A stretch of DNA of 8,723 bases from Thermoflexales bacterium (GCA_017999195.1 JAGOBP010000134.1:1-8723), one strand, 5' to 3'; shown: positions 1 through 6,591, counted from the stretch's first letter. The notes: generated by a model from the letters alone, not told the origin. Numbers and translations are program-made.

Positions 1-1003
1 TATCAAATACTACGACGACGCCAGCGATCCCGATACGAGCGCCCAACTCGTCGAGAAACTGGTGACCGAAGACAAAGTCGATCTGCTGCTGGGACCGTAT
101 GGCACGAATCCCACTTTTTCCGCGTCGGCCATTGCCGAAAAGTACGAAATCCCCATGATTGAAGGCGGTGGCGCGGGCCTGAAGATTTTCAATCGCGGCT
201 ACAAATACATCTTTGGCACGCTGCCCGCCGCGCCCTATTATCTGCGCAGCGTGCTCGATGCCGTCGCGTCGAAAGACCCGGCGGCAAAGAATGTCGCCAT
301 TCTGGTCGAGAACGACGGTTTCTCGATCGAGGTGGCCGATGGCGTTGAAGAATATGCGAAGACGAAAGGCTTCAACGTCGTTTACAAAGAGCAGTATCCC
401 TCCAACACGCAGGATGTTTCCTCATTGATTACCGCTGTGAAAGCCAAAGCGCCCGATGTCATCCTGGGCGCGGGCCATGCGGCCGATGCGATCTTGATCA
501 TGAAGGGCCTGAAAGATCAGAAGGTCAACGCCAAAGCCTATGCCTTCTCGGTTGGCCCGACCTCGCCCGATTTCCGCACGACGCTAGTGAAAGACGCGGA
601 CTATGTGCTGGGCATCGGCCCGTGGACCGAAGCGATGAAATTCCAGGGCGCGGATGTGTTTGGCACGCCGCAAAAATTCGCCGAGATGATGCGGGCCAAG
701 TATGGCGCGGATGCCTATAAGACCGTGCCGTATCAGGCGGCCTCAGGCGCGGCGGCCTTGCTGGCGTATCAAAAAGCGATCGAGACGGCGGGCACCAAAG
801 AGGCCAAGGCCGTGCGCGATGCGCTGGCGAAGCTCGATCTGCAAAGTTTCTACGGCACGATCAAGTTCACGCCCGAAGGTATCATCGTCAAACCGATGGG
901 CGTGGTGCAGCTCAACCCGGACGGCAAGACCTACACGGTCTTCCCCGCCGATGCCGCTAATGGCGAATTTTTGTACCCTGCCAAAGCCTGGGATCAGCGT
1001 TAA
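1..1003 (+). CDS. ABC transporter substrate-binding protein, branched-chain amino acid/amide type (5' partial)
   Basis: This is the extracytoplasmic binding protein of the transporter encoded downstream; it captures the solute and delivers it to the LivH/LivM pore. The reading frame is open from base 2 and ends at TAA 1001-1003, giving 333 visible residues. The GTG at 62 is an internal Val, not a start, because the family-like sequence IKYYDDASDPDTSAQLVEKL precedes it. The signal peptide and first part of lobe 1 lie outside the window. Visible landmarks are the lobe-1 segment LLLGPYGTNPTFSASAIAEK (residues 28-47), the following IPMIEGGGAG, and the inter-lobe region NVAILVENDGFS, all typical of the Peripla_BP_6 (LivJ/K, HAAT) family. 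Ligand specificity cannot be read from the sequence: amino acids, short amides or urea are all possible. The gene precedes livH with a stable hairpin between them, a usual arrangement for making excess binding protein. Confidence 0.93.
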   Translation, partial: IKYYDDASDPDTSAQLVEKLVTEDKVDLLLGPYGTNPTFSASAIAEKYEIPMIEGGGAGLKIFNRGYKYIFGTLPAAPYYLRSVLDAVASKDPAAKNVAILVENDGFSIEVADGVEEYAKTKGFNVVYKEQYPSNTQDVSSLITAVKAKAPDVILGAGHAADAILIMKGLKDQKVNAKAYAFSVGPTSPDFRTTLVKDADYVLGIGPWTEAMKFQGADVFGTPQKFAEMMRAKYGADAYKTVPYQAASGAAALLAYQKAIETAGTKEAKAVRDALAKLDLQSFYGTIKFTPEGIIVKPMGVVQLNPDGKTYTVFPADAANGEFLYPAKAWDQR

Positions 1004-1015
1004 ATTACCTCACTT

Positions 1016-1046
1016 CGTCCCGCGCTCTGGCTTAGAGCGCGGGACG
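1016..1046 (+). promoter_or_regulatory. Intercistronic 13-bp perfect hairpin
   Basis: The arms are CGTCCCGCGCTCT (1016-1028) and AGAGCGCGGGACG (1034-1046), perfectly complementary, with a 5-nt GGCTT loop. The hairpin starts 12 nt after the binding-protein stop codon. It is followed by CCTCTTTGAGG rather than a T-run, so it is not a classical intrinsic terminator. By analogy with hairpins downstream of other binding-protein genes, such as malE, its likely role is to protect the upstream mRNA from 3' exonucleases or to cause partial attenuation. That would keep binding protein in excess over membrane components. The structure is seen in the sequence; the role is inferred. Confidence 0.8.
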
Positions 1047-1053
1047 CCTCTTT

Positions 1054-1060
1054 GAGGAGG
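1054..1060 (+). promoter_or_regulatory. Strong ribosome binding site of livH
   Basis: GAGGAGG lies 4 nt before the GTG at 1065 and fixes that codon as the livH start. The CCTC at 1047-1050, directly at the foot of the hairpin, is complementary to GAGG at 1054-1057 or 1057-1060. Local pairing could therefore modulate access to this site. Confidence 0.75.
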
Positions 1061-1064
1061 CAAC

Positions 1065-1958
1065 GTGTCTGGCATTCTCATCGGTCAAAGCGTCATCAAT
1101 ATCTTGCTGCTGGCCGGCGTGCTGACCATCGTCGCGCTGGGCTTCTCGATCGTGTGGGGCGTGATGAACATCATCAATCTGGTGCATGGCGCGTTCATCA
1201 TGCTCGGTTCGTATGTGACCTATCTGGCGTTCACCGTGGCCGGGATCGATCCATTTCTGTCCATTCCACTCGCGATGGCGATTCTGTTTGGACTGGGCTA
1301 CGTGTTGCAGCGCGGCGCGATCAATACCGTGATGCGCGCCCCGTTGATGGTGACGTTTTTGCTGAGCTTTGGGCTGGAAATCATCATCATCAATCTGGCG
1401 TTGTATTTTTTCAAGGGCGATCTGCGCGCCATCACCACCAGTTATAGCGGCTCAAGTCTTACGCTCTTATCGGATGCGTCCACCGGCAACACGATCGAAG
1501 TGCCCATCGTGCGTTTAGGCGCGTTCGCCATCGCGATGCTGCTGGCCTATCTGACAAACCTGCTGATGAGCCGCACGCGCGTGGGGCGCGCCATCCGCTC
1601 GACGGGCATGGACAAGGATGCGGCGCAGTTGACGGGCGTGAAGATCGGCCCGATCTATGCGCTGACCTTCGCCATCGGCGCGGCGCTGGCGGGCGCGGCC
1701 GGTTCGCTCATCGCGATGTCACAGTCGTTTCAGCCGGGCTTCGGCAGCACGTATACGCTGCGCGCGTTTGTCATCGTAGTGCTGGGCGGCTTGGGCAGCA
1801 TTCCGGCTGTGATCTTAGGGGCGTTGCTCTTCGCGACCGCCGAAGTGATCACGGGCTTGTGGCAGCCGGGCTTGATTCAAGCGGTGACGTTTGGCCTACT
1901 GGTCGTGGTCTTGATTGTGCGCCCATCGGGACTGGCGGGAAAGGCGTTTTATCAATGA
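1065..1958 (+). CDS. livH: Branched-chain amino acid ABC transporter permease LivH
   Basis: This 297-residue integral membrane protein is one of the two pore subunits of the transporter. It is hydrophobic almost throughout, as expected for about eight membrane helices. The N-terminal GFSIVWGVMNIINLVHGAF (about 27-45) is the hallmark of LivH permeases. The cytoplasmic coupling loop SRTRVGRAIRSTGMDKDAA (169-187) corresponds to the EAA-like loop that contacts the ATPases. It is followed by GGLGSIPAVILGALL and a C-terminal RPSGLAGKAF, also typical of the family. Length matches the usual 290-310 residues. The GTG start at 1065 is set by the strong Shine-Dalgarno site 4 nt upstream. The stop codon overlaps the livM start as ATGA (1955-1958), which implies translational coupling. 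Confidence 0.95.
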   Translation: MSGILIGQSVINILLLAGVLTIVALGFSIVWGVMNIINLVHGAFIMLGSYVTYLAFTVAGIDPFLSIPLAMAILFGLGYVLQRGAINTVMRAPLMVTFLLSFGLEIIIINLALYFFKGDLRAITTSYSGSSLTLLSDASTGNTIEVPIVRLGAFAIAMLLAYLTNLLMSRTRVGRAIRSTGMDKDAAQLTGVKIGPIYALTFAIGAALAGAAGSLIAMSQSFQPGFGSTYTLRAFVIVVLGGLGSIPAVILGALLFATAEVITGLWQPGLIQAVTFGLLVVVLIVRPSGLAGKAFYQ

Positions 1959-3022
1959 AAAAGATTCACACTTCGATCTGGCTTAGTTTATGCGTGTTGG
2001 TGATCTTCTTGATCATTCCGGTTTTCAACCCGACTGGTTTTGTGTACCGCACGCTGACGACGATGCTGCTGTTGATCGTGACCGCGCAGGGCTGGAATTT
2101 GATCGGCGGGTATACGGGCTATGCAGCCTTTGGCAATGTCGCATTCTTTGGCCTGGGCGCGTACACCACCGGCATCTTGATGTTTCGCTTCAACGTGCCG
2201 TTCTTGCCCACGTTGATCGCGGGCGGATTGATCGCGGCGTTGTATGCCGTGTTGATCGGCTTGCCGGTGCTGCGCTTGCGCGGCCACTATTTCGCCATCG
2301 CTACACTGGGCGTCGCCGAAGCCACGCGCGAGATCGTCGCATGGTGGACGCCTGTCACCTATGGCGCGTCCGGCATTTCCTTGCCCTTCTTGAAACCCAT
2401 CGATTTTGCGCAGAATTTCTTTTACTATCTGGCCCTGGCCTTAGTCTTGATCGGCCTGGCGGTGACGTGGTTCTTGAGCCGCCGCAAGTTGGGCTACAGT
2501 TGGGCCGCCATCCGCGCCGATGAAGACGCGGCTAAAATGTTGGGCATCAATACCACGAGCAGCAAAGTGATCGCCTTTGCGCTGGCCGCCACACTGACGG
2601 GCGTCGCAGGCAGCGTCTACGCCTACTACAACTCCTTCATCGCGCCGGAGGAAGTCTTCAAGATCGATCGCACTTTGCAGGCGATTCTAGCCACGGTGTT
2701 GGGCGGCGCGGGGACGGTGGCCGGGCCGATCGTGGGCGCGATGATCTTTCAGCTGGTGACCACCTTCTTGATCTTCAGCAAACCCTTTGGCATCGATCTA
2801 GGGCAATTCCACGTGACGATCATGGGCTTGTTCATCGTGCTCGTGATCATCTTCACGCCGCGCGGCTTGATCGATCTCATCACCCGATCGGCGATCGAGG
2901 CCCAACGGTCGCGGGGCAGTACGGGCGGCAATGTGCTCCAACGCGGACTGGCCTTCATCGGCGGCGGCGCGCGCACCATGCGCACCATCCTGGCGCAAAA
3001 TCGCCATCAATACAAGGTGTGA
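1955..3022 (+). CDS. livM: Branched-chain amino acid ABC transporter permease LivM
   Basis: This 355-residue protein is the second pore subunit and partner of LivH. Helix-rich sequence runs from residue 8 to about 315. The early GWNLIGGYTGYAAFGNVAFFGLGAY block and the segment LPVLRLRGHYFAIATLGVAE are diagnostic of LivM. The EAA-like coupling loop is at 176-198 (RRKLGYSWAAIRADEDAAKM and following), and GGAGTVAGPIVGA and FTPRGLIDL come later. ATG 1955 is chosen because it gives the family-like start MKKIHTSIW and overlaps the livH stop by 4 nt. A longer in-frame extension to 1859 would lie wholly inside livH. The last 35 or so residues form a basic, soluble-looking tail (IEAQRSRGS to QYKV) of the kind that varies between LivM proteins. 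livG begins 1 nt after the stop codon. Confidence 0.94.
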   Translation: MKKIHTSIWLSLCVLVIFLIIPVFNPTGFVYRTLTTMLLLIVTAQGWNLIGGYTGYAAFGNVAFFGLGAYTTGILMFRFNVPFLPTLIAGGLIAALYAVLIGLPVLRLRGHYFAIATLGVAEATREIVAWWTPVTYGASGISLPFLKPIDFAQNFFYYLALALVLIGLAVTWFLSRRKLGYSWAAIRADEDAAKMLGINTTSSKVIAFALAATLTGVAGSVYAYYNSFIAPEEVFKIDRTLQAILATVLGGAGTVAGPIVGAMIFQLVTTFLIFSKPFGIDLGQFHVTIMGLFIVLVIIFTPRGLIDLITRSAIEAQRSRGSTGGNVLQRGLAFIGGGARTMRTILAQNRHQYKV

Positions 3023-3023
3023 T

Positions 3024-3791
3024 ATGAGCGACATCATTCTGACAACGCACGGCGCGAGCAAAGTCTTTGGCGGGCTAGCCGCGGTCGATAAAGTTGATCT
3101 GGAATTGCGTCGCGGCGAGGTGGTGGGCTTGATCGGGCCGAATGGTGCGGGCAAGACGACCTTCGTCAACATCATCACCGGCCTGCTGCCAATCAGCCAC
3201 GGGCGCGTCACCTTCAAAGGCCGCGATGTGACCGGCTGGGCACCGCATCGCGTAGCGCGGCTGGGCATCGCGCGGACGTTTCAAGTGGTCAAGCCGTTTC
3301 GCAATATGACCGTGCGCGAGAATGTGGCCGTGGGCGCGATGTATGGCGCAGGCGGCGCACACCGCTCGACGGACGCGGCGCTGAAACAGGCCGATGAGGT
3401 GTTGAACTTTGTCGGCCTGTATGAGCAGCGCGATCGCAGCGCCGATCAACTCACGCTGGCGTGGACCAAACGCCTGGAGTTGGCGAAAGCGCTGGCGATG
3501 GATCCCGAAGTGTTGTTTCTGGATGAAGTGATGGCGGGGCTGAACCCCAAAGAGATCGAAGCGGCGATGGACCTGGTGCGGGCAATCAATGCGCGCGGCG
3601 TGACGTTGTTGATCATCGAGCACGTGATGAAGGCCATCGTGGGCGTGTGTCAGCGCGTGGTGGTGCTGCATTACGGACAAAAACTGGCGCAGGGCGAACC
3701 AACCGCCGTGCTGCGCGATCCCAAAGTGATCGAAGCGTATCTGGGCCAAAAATATGCCGCCCAGTTGGAGGCCGCGCGTGTTAAAAATTGA
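3024..3791 (+). CDS. livG: Branched-chain amino acid ABC transporter ATP-binding protein LivG, with degenerate signature motif
   Basis: This 255-residue cytoplasmic ATPase pairs with LivF to power uptake. Walker A is GPNGAGKTT (38-46), the Q-loop Gln is Q87 in ARTFQVVKPFRNMTV, Walker B is VLFLDE (163-168), and the switch His is H200 in IIEHVM. The long RTFQ...FRNMTVRENV stretch is typical of LivG rather than LivF. The ABC signature, usually LSYGQ or LSGGQ, reads LTLAW at 143-147 followed by TKRLELAKAL, so the Ser and both Gly positions are lost. I recall similar variants (LTLAxxKRLE) in a LivG subfamily, so this is probably a lineage feature and not a sequencing error; the rest of the domain is intact. 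The Walker B Glu is followed by Val (DEV) instead of the usual Pro. ATG 3024 has AAGGTG 4 nt upstream. Confidence 0.93.
   Translation: MSDIILTTHGASKVFGGLAAVDKVDLELRRGEVVGLIGPNGAGKTTFVNIITGLLPISHGRVTFKGRDVTGWAPHRVARLGIARTFQVVKPFRNMTVRENVAVGAMYGAGGAHRSTDAALKQADEVLNFVGLYEQRDRSADQLTLAWTKRLELAKALAMDPEVLFLDEVMAGLNPKEIEAAMDLVRAINARGVTLLIIEHVMKAIVGVCQRVVVLHYGQKLAQGEPTAVLRDPKVIEAYLGQKYAAQLEAARVKN
3767..3771 (+). promoter_or_regulatory. Ribosome binding site that decides the livF start
   Basis: GGAGG lies inside the end of livG, 6 nt before GTG 3778. It selects this GTG over the in-frame ATG at 3754, which has no comparable site and would add residues not expected for LivF. Confidence 0.75.
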
Positions 3792-4482
3792 GCAGCTCAA
3801 TGCCGGCTACGGCGACATTCAAGTGCTGTGGGACATCAACCTGGAAATTCAGGCCGGTGAAGTCGTCGCGCTGATCGGCTCCAATGGCGCGGGCAAATCG
3901 ACGCTGCTGTGGGTGTTGTCAGGCTTGCTCAAACCCAAGTCCGGAGCGATCTGGTTCGAGGGCCAGAATTTGGTGACGCTGCCGCCGGATCGTATCGTAT
4001 CGATCGGGTTGACGCAAGTGCCGCAGGGCCGCCGCTTGTTTGCCGGATTGACGATCAAGGAAAATTTGTTGCAAGGCGCGTACACCCGATCGGACACCGC
4101 CGCGATCAAGGACGATCTGGACTTCGTGCTGACGTTGTTTCCCCGCATGAAAGAGCGCTTGAATCAGGCGGCGGGCAGCCTCAGCGGCGGCGAACAGCAG
4201 ATGTGCGCCGTGGGGCGCGGCTTGATGGCACGGCCCAAGATGCTGATGGTCGATGAAGTCTCGCTGGGTCTGGCCCCGATTGTGGTGGAGAACATCTATC
4301 AGGCGATTGGGCAGATTCGGCGGCGCGGCACGACGGTGTTGATTGTGGAACAGGACGTGCAAGTGGCGCTGGAGCAGGCCGATCGAGGTTACGTGCTGGA
4401 CGTGGGCCACGTGATCATGAGCGGCGCGGCCCGTGAGCTGTTGGCTAATCCTAAGATCAAAGAGGCGTATTTGGGTCTGTGA
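3778..4482 (+). CDS. livF: Branched-chain amino acid ABC transporter ATP-binding protein LivF
   Basis: This 234-residue protein is the second ATPase of the transporter. Its N-terminus reads (M)LKIEQLNAGYGDIQVLWDI, the classic LivF opening. Walker A is GSNGAGKST (34-42). The Q-loop region is VPQGRRLFAGLTIKENL (Q83), the signature is the canonical LSGGE (135-139), and Walker B is LMVDE (156-160), followed by VSLGLAP. The switch position reads IVEQDV, with Gln where most ABC ATPases have His; this is normal for LivF (E. coli LivF also has VEQ). The C-terminus ADRGYVLDVGHVIMSG to EAYLGL is family-typical. The gene overlaps livG by 14 nt and its start is fixed by GGAGG at 3767, so translation is coupled. 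It is the last gene of the operon. Confidence 0.94.
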   Translation: MLKIEQLNAGYGDIQVLWDINLEIQAGEVVALIGSNGAGKSTLLWVLSGLLKPKSGAIWFEGQNLVTLPPDRIVSIGLTQVPQGRRLFAGLTIKENLLQGAYTRSDTAAIKDDLDFVLTLFPRMKERLNQAAGSLSGGEQQMCAVGRGLMARPKMLMVDEVSLGLAPIVVENIYQAIGQIRRRGTTVLIVEQDVQVALEQADRGYVLDVGHVIMSGAARELLANPKIKEAYLGL

Positions 4483-4493
4483 GGCTGAGGCGC

Positions 4494-4569
4494 GCCCGCA
4501 AGCCGGCGCTTCACGTCTCTTCTAAATCGCACACTCCTATTCAGGTTCTACTCCGCGCGGGCACTTTTT
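4494..4569 (+). terminator. Possible terminator of the liv operon (weak)
   Basis: GCCCGC (4494-4499) is complementary to GCGGGC (4557-4562), and the latter is followed by AC and a T5 run (4565-4569). The 57-nt loop contains a small hairpin, AAGC-CGGC-GCTT (4500-4511). The site starts 11 nt after the livF stop, where a terminator would be expected. The long loop and two-base gap before the T-run make it unlike a textbook intrinsic terminator, so confidence is low. Confidence 0.3.
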
Positions 4570-4588
4570 GCGCTTTTGATCGGCTCAA

Positions 4589-4606
4589 GGCGGATGACAA
4601 TCCGCC
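4589..4606. repeat. Perfect 7-bp inverted repeat with GACA tetraloop
   Basis: GGCGGAT (4589-4595) and ATCCGCC (4600-4606) are exact reverse complements around a 4-nt GACA loop. No T-run follows, so it is not a terminator in this direction. It lies upstream of the predicted moaA promoter, so it should not be in the moaA leader if that promoter is the main one. It could be part of a liv 3' structure or an upstream protein-binding site. The function is unknown. Confidence 0.6.
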
Positions 4607-4646
4607 ATAGGGTCAGGTCACGGTTGGGCGCGCGATCGCGATCACC

Positions 4647-4663
4647 GTCAATTTTTGATTGAC
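4647..4663. promoter_or_regulatory. Candidate operator overlapping the moaA -35 box
   Basis: GTCAAT (4647-4652) and ATTGAC (4658-4663) form a perfect 6-bp inverted repeat with a TTTTG spacer, 17 bp overall. The right arm contains most of the TTGACA -35 hexamer (4659-4664). A dimeric regulator bound here would block RNA polymerase. The half-site order (TCAAT...ATTGA) is opposite to the FNR consensus TTGAT-N4-ATCAA, so FNR is not suggested. The symmetry is observed; the regulatory role is inferred. Confidence 0.4.
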
Positions 4664-4687
4664 ACCCCCCTAGCCGCATGTTACAAT
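4659..4687 (+). promoter_or_regulatory. sigma70-type promoter of moaA
   Basis: The -35 box TTGACA (4659-4664) is a full consensus match. The -10 box TACAAT (4682-4687) differs from consensus at one base, and the spacer is the optimal 17 bp. Transcription should begin near 4694, giving a leader of about 47 nt before the moaA ATG at 4741. The promoter lies after the liv operon and points into moaA, so moaA can be expressed independently of the transporter. Confidence 0.8.
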
Positions 4688-4740
4688 CGACTCATTATTC
4701 CCCCTGCACTCGTGAACCATCTTACTGGCAAGGTTGTTGT

Positions 4741-5718
4741 ATGCCGCTCGATTCCTACGGACGTGACATCCACTATCTCCGCATCTCACTGACCGACAAA
4801 TGCAATATGCGCTGTGTCTATTGCATGGCCGAAGACATGGTCTTTATGCCGTCGGACGATCTAATGACCACGCCGGAAATTCTGCGGCTGGTCAATATCT
4901 TTGCGCGCCTGGGCATCGACAAGATTCGCCTGACGGGCGGCGAGCCGAGCATTCATCCCGATCTGATCGAGATTGTGCGCGGCATTCGCGACGCGGGCAT
5001 CCACCGCATCTCCATGACGACCAACGGCCTCCGACTGGCTGATCTGGCGAAACCGCTCAAAACGGCCGGCCTGGAACGCGTCAACGTCAGCGTGGACACG
5101 CTTGATCCCGAGCGTTTTCATCGCGTCACGCGCTGGGGCAAGCTAGACAAGGTCATGGAAGGCATTCACGCCGCCGAGGCCCATGGTCTGACGCCGCTCA
5201 AGATCAACGCCGTCGTTGCGCGGGGCTTCAATGAAGACGATGTGGTGGGCTTGGCCGAACTCACCCTGGCACACCCGTGGCAGGTGCGCTTCATCGAGAT
5301 GATGCCCTTTGGTGAAGTGGCTAACTTTGCGCAAGATGCCGTCGTGTCACAGGCCGAGATTATTCAGCGCATTGAAGCGCAGTTAGGCCCGCTCACGCCC
5401 GTCGATGACGGCAAACTCGACGGGGAAGCGCGGCTCTATCGGTTGGCGGGGTCGCTCGCCGCGATCGGCTTCATCAGCACCGTCACCAATCCCTTCTGCG
5501 CGTCATGCACGCGCTCGCGCCTGACGGCCGATGGCAAATTGCGGCTGTGTTTGTTGCGCGATGACGAAGGCGATCTGCTGACCCCGCTGCGCAATGGGGC
5601 GAGTGATGGCGATATGGAGCAGTTGATTCGCAGTTTGATCTGGCGCAAGCCCTGGGGCCACGGCCTGCCCGATGGCGTGATTCCGCTTCATCGAGTCATG
5701 TCGCAAATTGGTGGATAA
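4741..5718 (+). CDS. moaA: GTP 3',8-cyclase MoaA (molybdenum cofactor biosynthesis)
   Basis: MoaA is a radical-SAM enzyme that converts GTP to (8S)-3',8-cyclo-7,8-dihydroguanosine 5'-triphosphate, the first step of molybdopterin synthesis; MoaC acts next. The 325-residue length is usual. The SAM-binding [4Fe-4S] ligands are C21, C25 and C28 in DKCNMRCVYCM, followed by the LTGGEPS motif. The second, GTP-binding cluster has C253, C256 and C270 in FCASC-x13-C. The protein ends in IGG, the conserved C-terminal Gly-Gly tail needed for catalysis, so it looks complete and functional. ATG 4741 gives the family start MPLDSYGRDIHYLRIS and has AAGG 7 nt upstream. The in-frame ATG at 4678 is rejected because it lies just before and overlaps the -10 region, upstream of the likely transcript start. 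No other moa or moe gene is in the window. Confidence 0.96.
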   Translation: MPLDSYGRDIHYLRISLTDKCNMRCVYCMAEDMVFMPSDDLMTTPEILRLVNIFARLGIDKIRLTGGEPSIHPDLIEIVRGIRDAGIHRISMTTNGLRLADLAKPLKTAGLERVNVSVDTLDPERFHRVTRWGKLDKVMEGIHAAEAHGLTPLKINAVVARGFNEDDVVGLAELTLAHPWQVRFIEMMPFGEVANFAQDAVVSQAEIIQRIEAQLGPLTPVDDGKLDGEARLYRLAGSLAAIGFISTVTNPFCASCTRSRLTADGKLRLCLLRDDEGDLLTPLRNGASDGDMEQLIRSLIWRKPWGHGLPDGVIPLHRVMSQIGG

Positions 5719-5719
5719 T

Positions 5720-5756
5720 AAAAACGGTCGGACTGATCACAGCCCGACCGTTTTTT
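5720..5756. terminator. Bidirectional intrinsic terminator between convergent genes
   Basis: CGGTCGG (5725-5731) pairs perfectly with CCGACCG (5744-5750). After one A-C mismatch the stem continues with CTG/CAG closing an ATCA loop. On the + strand a T6 run (5751-5756) follows, 7 nt or so after the moaA stop. On the - strand the A5 tract at 5720-5724 reads as T5, so the same hairpin terminates the regulator operon arriving from the other side. It fills most of the 54-nt gap between the two stop codons. Confidence 0.93.
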
Positions 5757-5772
5757 CTTGTACCCGATTGAC

Positions 5773-6591
5773 CTAATGCGCCAGCGCGCTCCCGGCCGCA
5801 GGCAGCACACTGTCATCCGCGCGCACCAGCACGTTCTGCAAATCCAGCACGGCGCGCTTCAAATACAGCCACACCACGCCGATGCGCGTCGGCCCCTGCC
5901 GCCGGTCAAAAACCATCACCACAAACAAGCGCGCATCGATATTGGCCGCGTACAGATCAAAGCGCACGCCCTCGTGATACATCAAGTTAAACGCCCGGTC
6001 TTCATGCCATTGTTGCGCCAGGGCCGTCGGCGCTTCAAAACCGCCGCGCAACAGATTGATAAGTTCGGCGGCCTCAAAGCCGTCGCTGGCGCCGGCCTTC
6101 GCCAATAACGCCCCGCTCGTATCGGCCAGCAAGACACTGTACGCCGAGGCTTCATAGCGCAAGTCACGCAACCGTTGCGCCATGCGCTCCAGTTTCCGAT
6201 CGGTCAGCACCGGCCCGGCGGGCGGCCGATCTAACACTTCCTGCACGGCTTGCATAAATTCCTCGGTTCTGAAGGGCTTGGCAAAGTAGCGCGAAATTTG
6301 CAATTGTTGGCTGGCCGCAATGACGTCCGCGGAGCCATAGGCGGTAATCAAGATCGTGGGTAGTTGCGGTTGAGCGTGGCGCACGTGCGACAGCAGTTCC
6401 AGGCCCGACATCCCCGGCATCCGCAGATCCGTCACCATCAGATCGATCGGATCGTCGGCTAATGCCGATAGGGCCGCTTCTGCCGATAAAACATGCGACA
6501 CGGCATACTCTGGCCCAAGTGATTCCAGACTGGCTTTAAGTGAAAAGCCGACTGCGGGTTCGTCGTCGACTATGAGGATATTCTTCGTCAC
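5773..6591 (-). CDS. Response regulator with receiver and roadblock/LC7-like C-terminal domain
   Basis: This 272-residue protein begins with a complete receiver domain (about 4-121). The acidic pair is D9/D10, the phospho-acceptor is D55 in VTDLRMPGMSG, with T83 and K105 (AKPF) in the expected places. No DNA-binding or enzymatic output domain follows. Instead, residues 135-255 read as helix, two strands (SVLLADTSGALLAKAG), a helix (AAELINLLRGGFEAPTALAQ), three strands (FNLMYHEG, FDLYAANI, LFVVMVF) and a final helix (GVVWLYLKRAVLDLQNVL). This order and the DTSGALLA turn resemble roadblock/LC7 (MglB-like) domains, which often bind small Ras-like GTPases. The assignment rests on pattern alone. 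The GTG start at 6591 has GGAG 8 nt upstream (6600-6603 on the complementary strand). It is the last gene of the kinase-regulator cluster, 79 nt after the winged-helix regulator. Confidence 0.85.
   Translation of the reverse strand: MTKNILIVDDEPAVGFSLKASLESLGPEYAVSHVLSAEAALSALADDPIDLMVTDLRMPGMSGLELLSHVRHAQPQLPTILITAYGSADVIAASQQLQISRYFAKPFRTEEFMQAVQEVLDRPPAGPVLTDRKLERMAQRLRDLRYEASAYSVLLADTSGALLAKAGASDGFEAAELINLLRGGFEAPTALAQQWHEDRAFNLMYHEGVRFDLYAANIDARLFVVMVFDRRQGPTRIGVVWLYLKRAVLDLQNVLVRADDSVLPAAGSALAH

Noticed and set aside
1016..1053. Intrinsic terminator after the binding-protein gene
   Set aside because: The hairpin is strong but is followed by CCTCTTTGAG, not a T-run, and the operon continues at once with livH.
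3075..3800. 241-codon open frame on the - strand opposite livG
   Set aside because: It is a shadow of livG codon usage, rich in His, Gln and Arg, with no recognisable domain, while livG is unmistakable.
4494..4563. tRNA-like outline: GCCCGC and GCGGGC ends about 70 nt apart with an internal GGTTCTACTCC resembling a T-arm
   Set aside because: The T-stem forms only two pairs, no anticodon stem forms around TTCTAAA, and there is no D-arm consensus. It is not a tRNA, and too weak to call a remnant.
4678..4740. Longer moaA beginning at ATG 4678
   Set aside because: This ATG overlaps the -10 region and precedes the likely transcript start. The extra 21 residues do not look like MoaA, whereas ATG 4741 gives the family N-terminus.
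4494..4740. Moco riboswitch ahead of moaA
   Set aside because: I could not match the known consensus by eye, and the strong promoter leaves only about 47 nt of leader, too short for that element.
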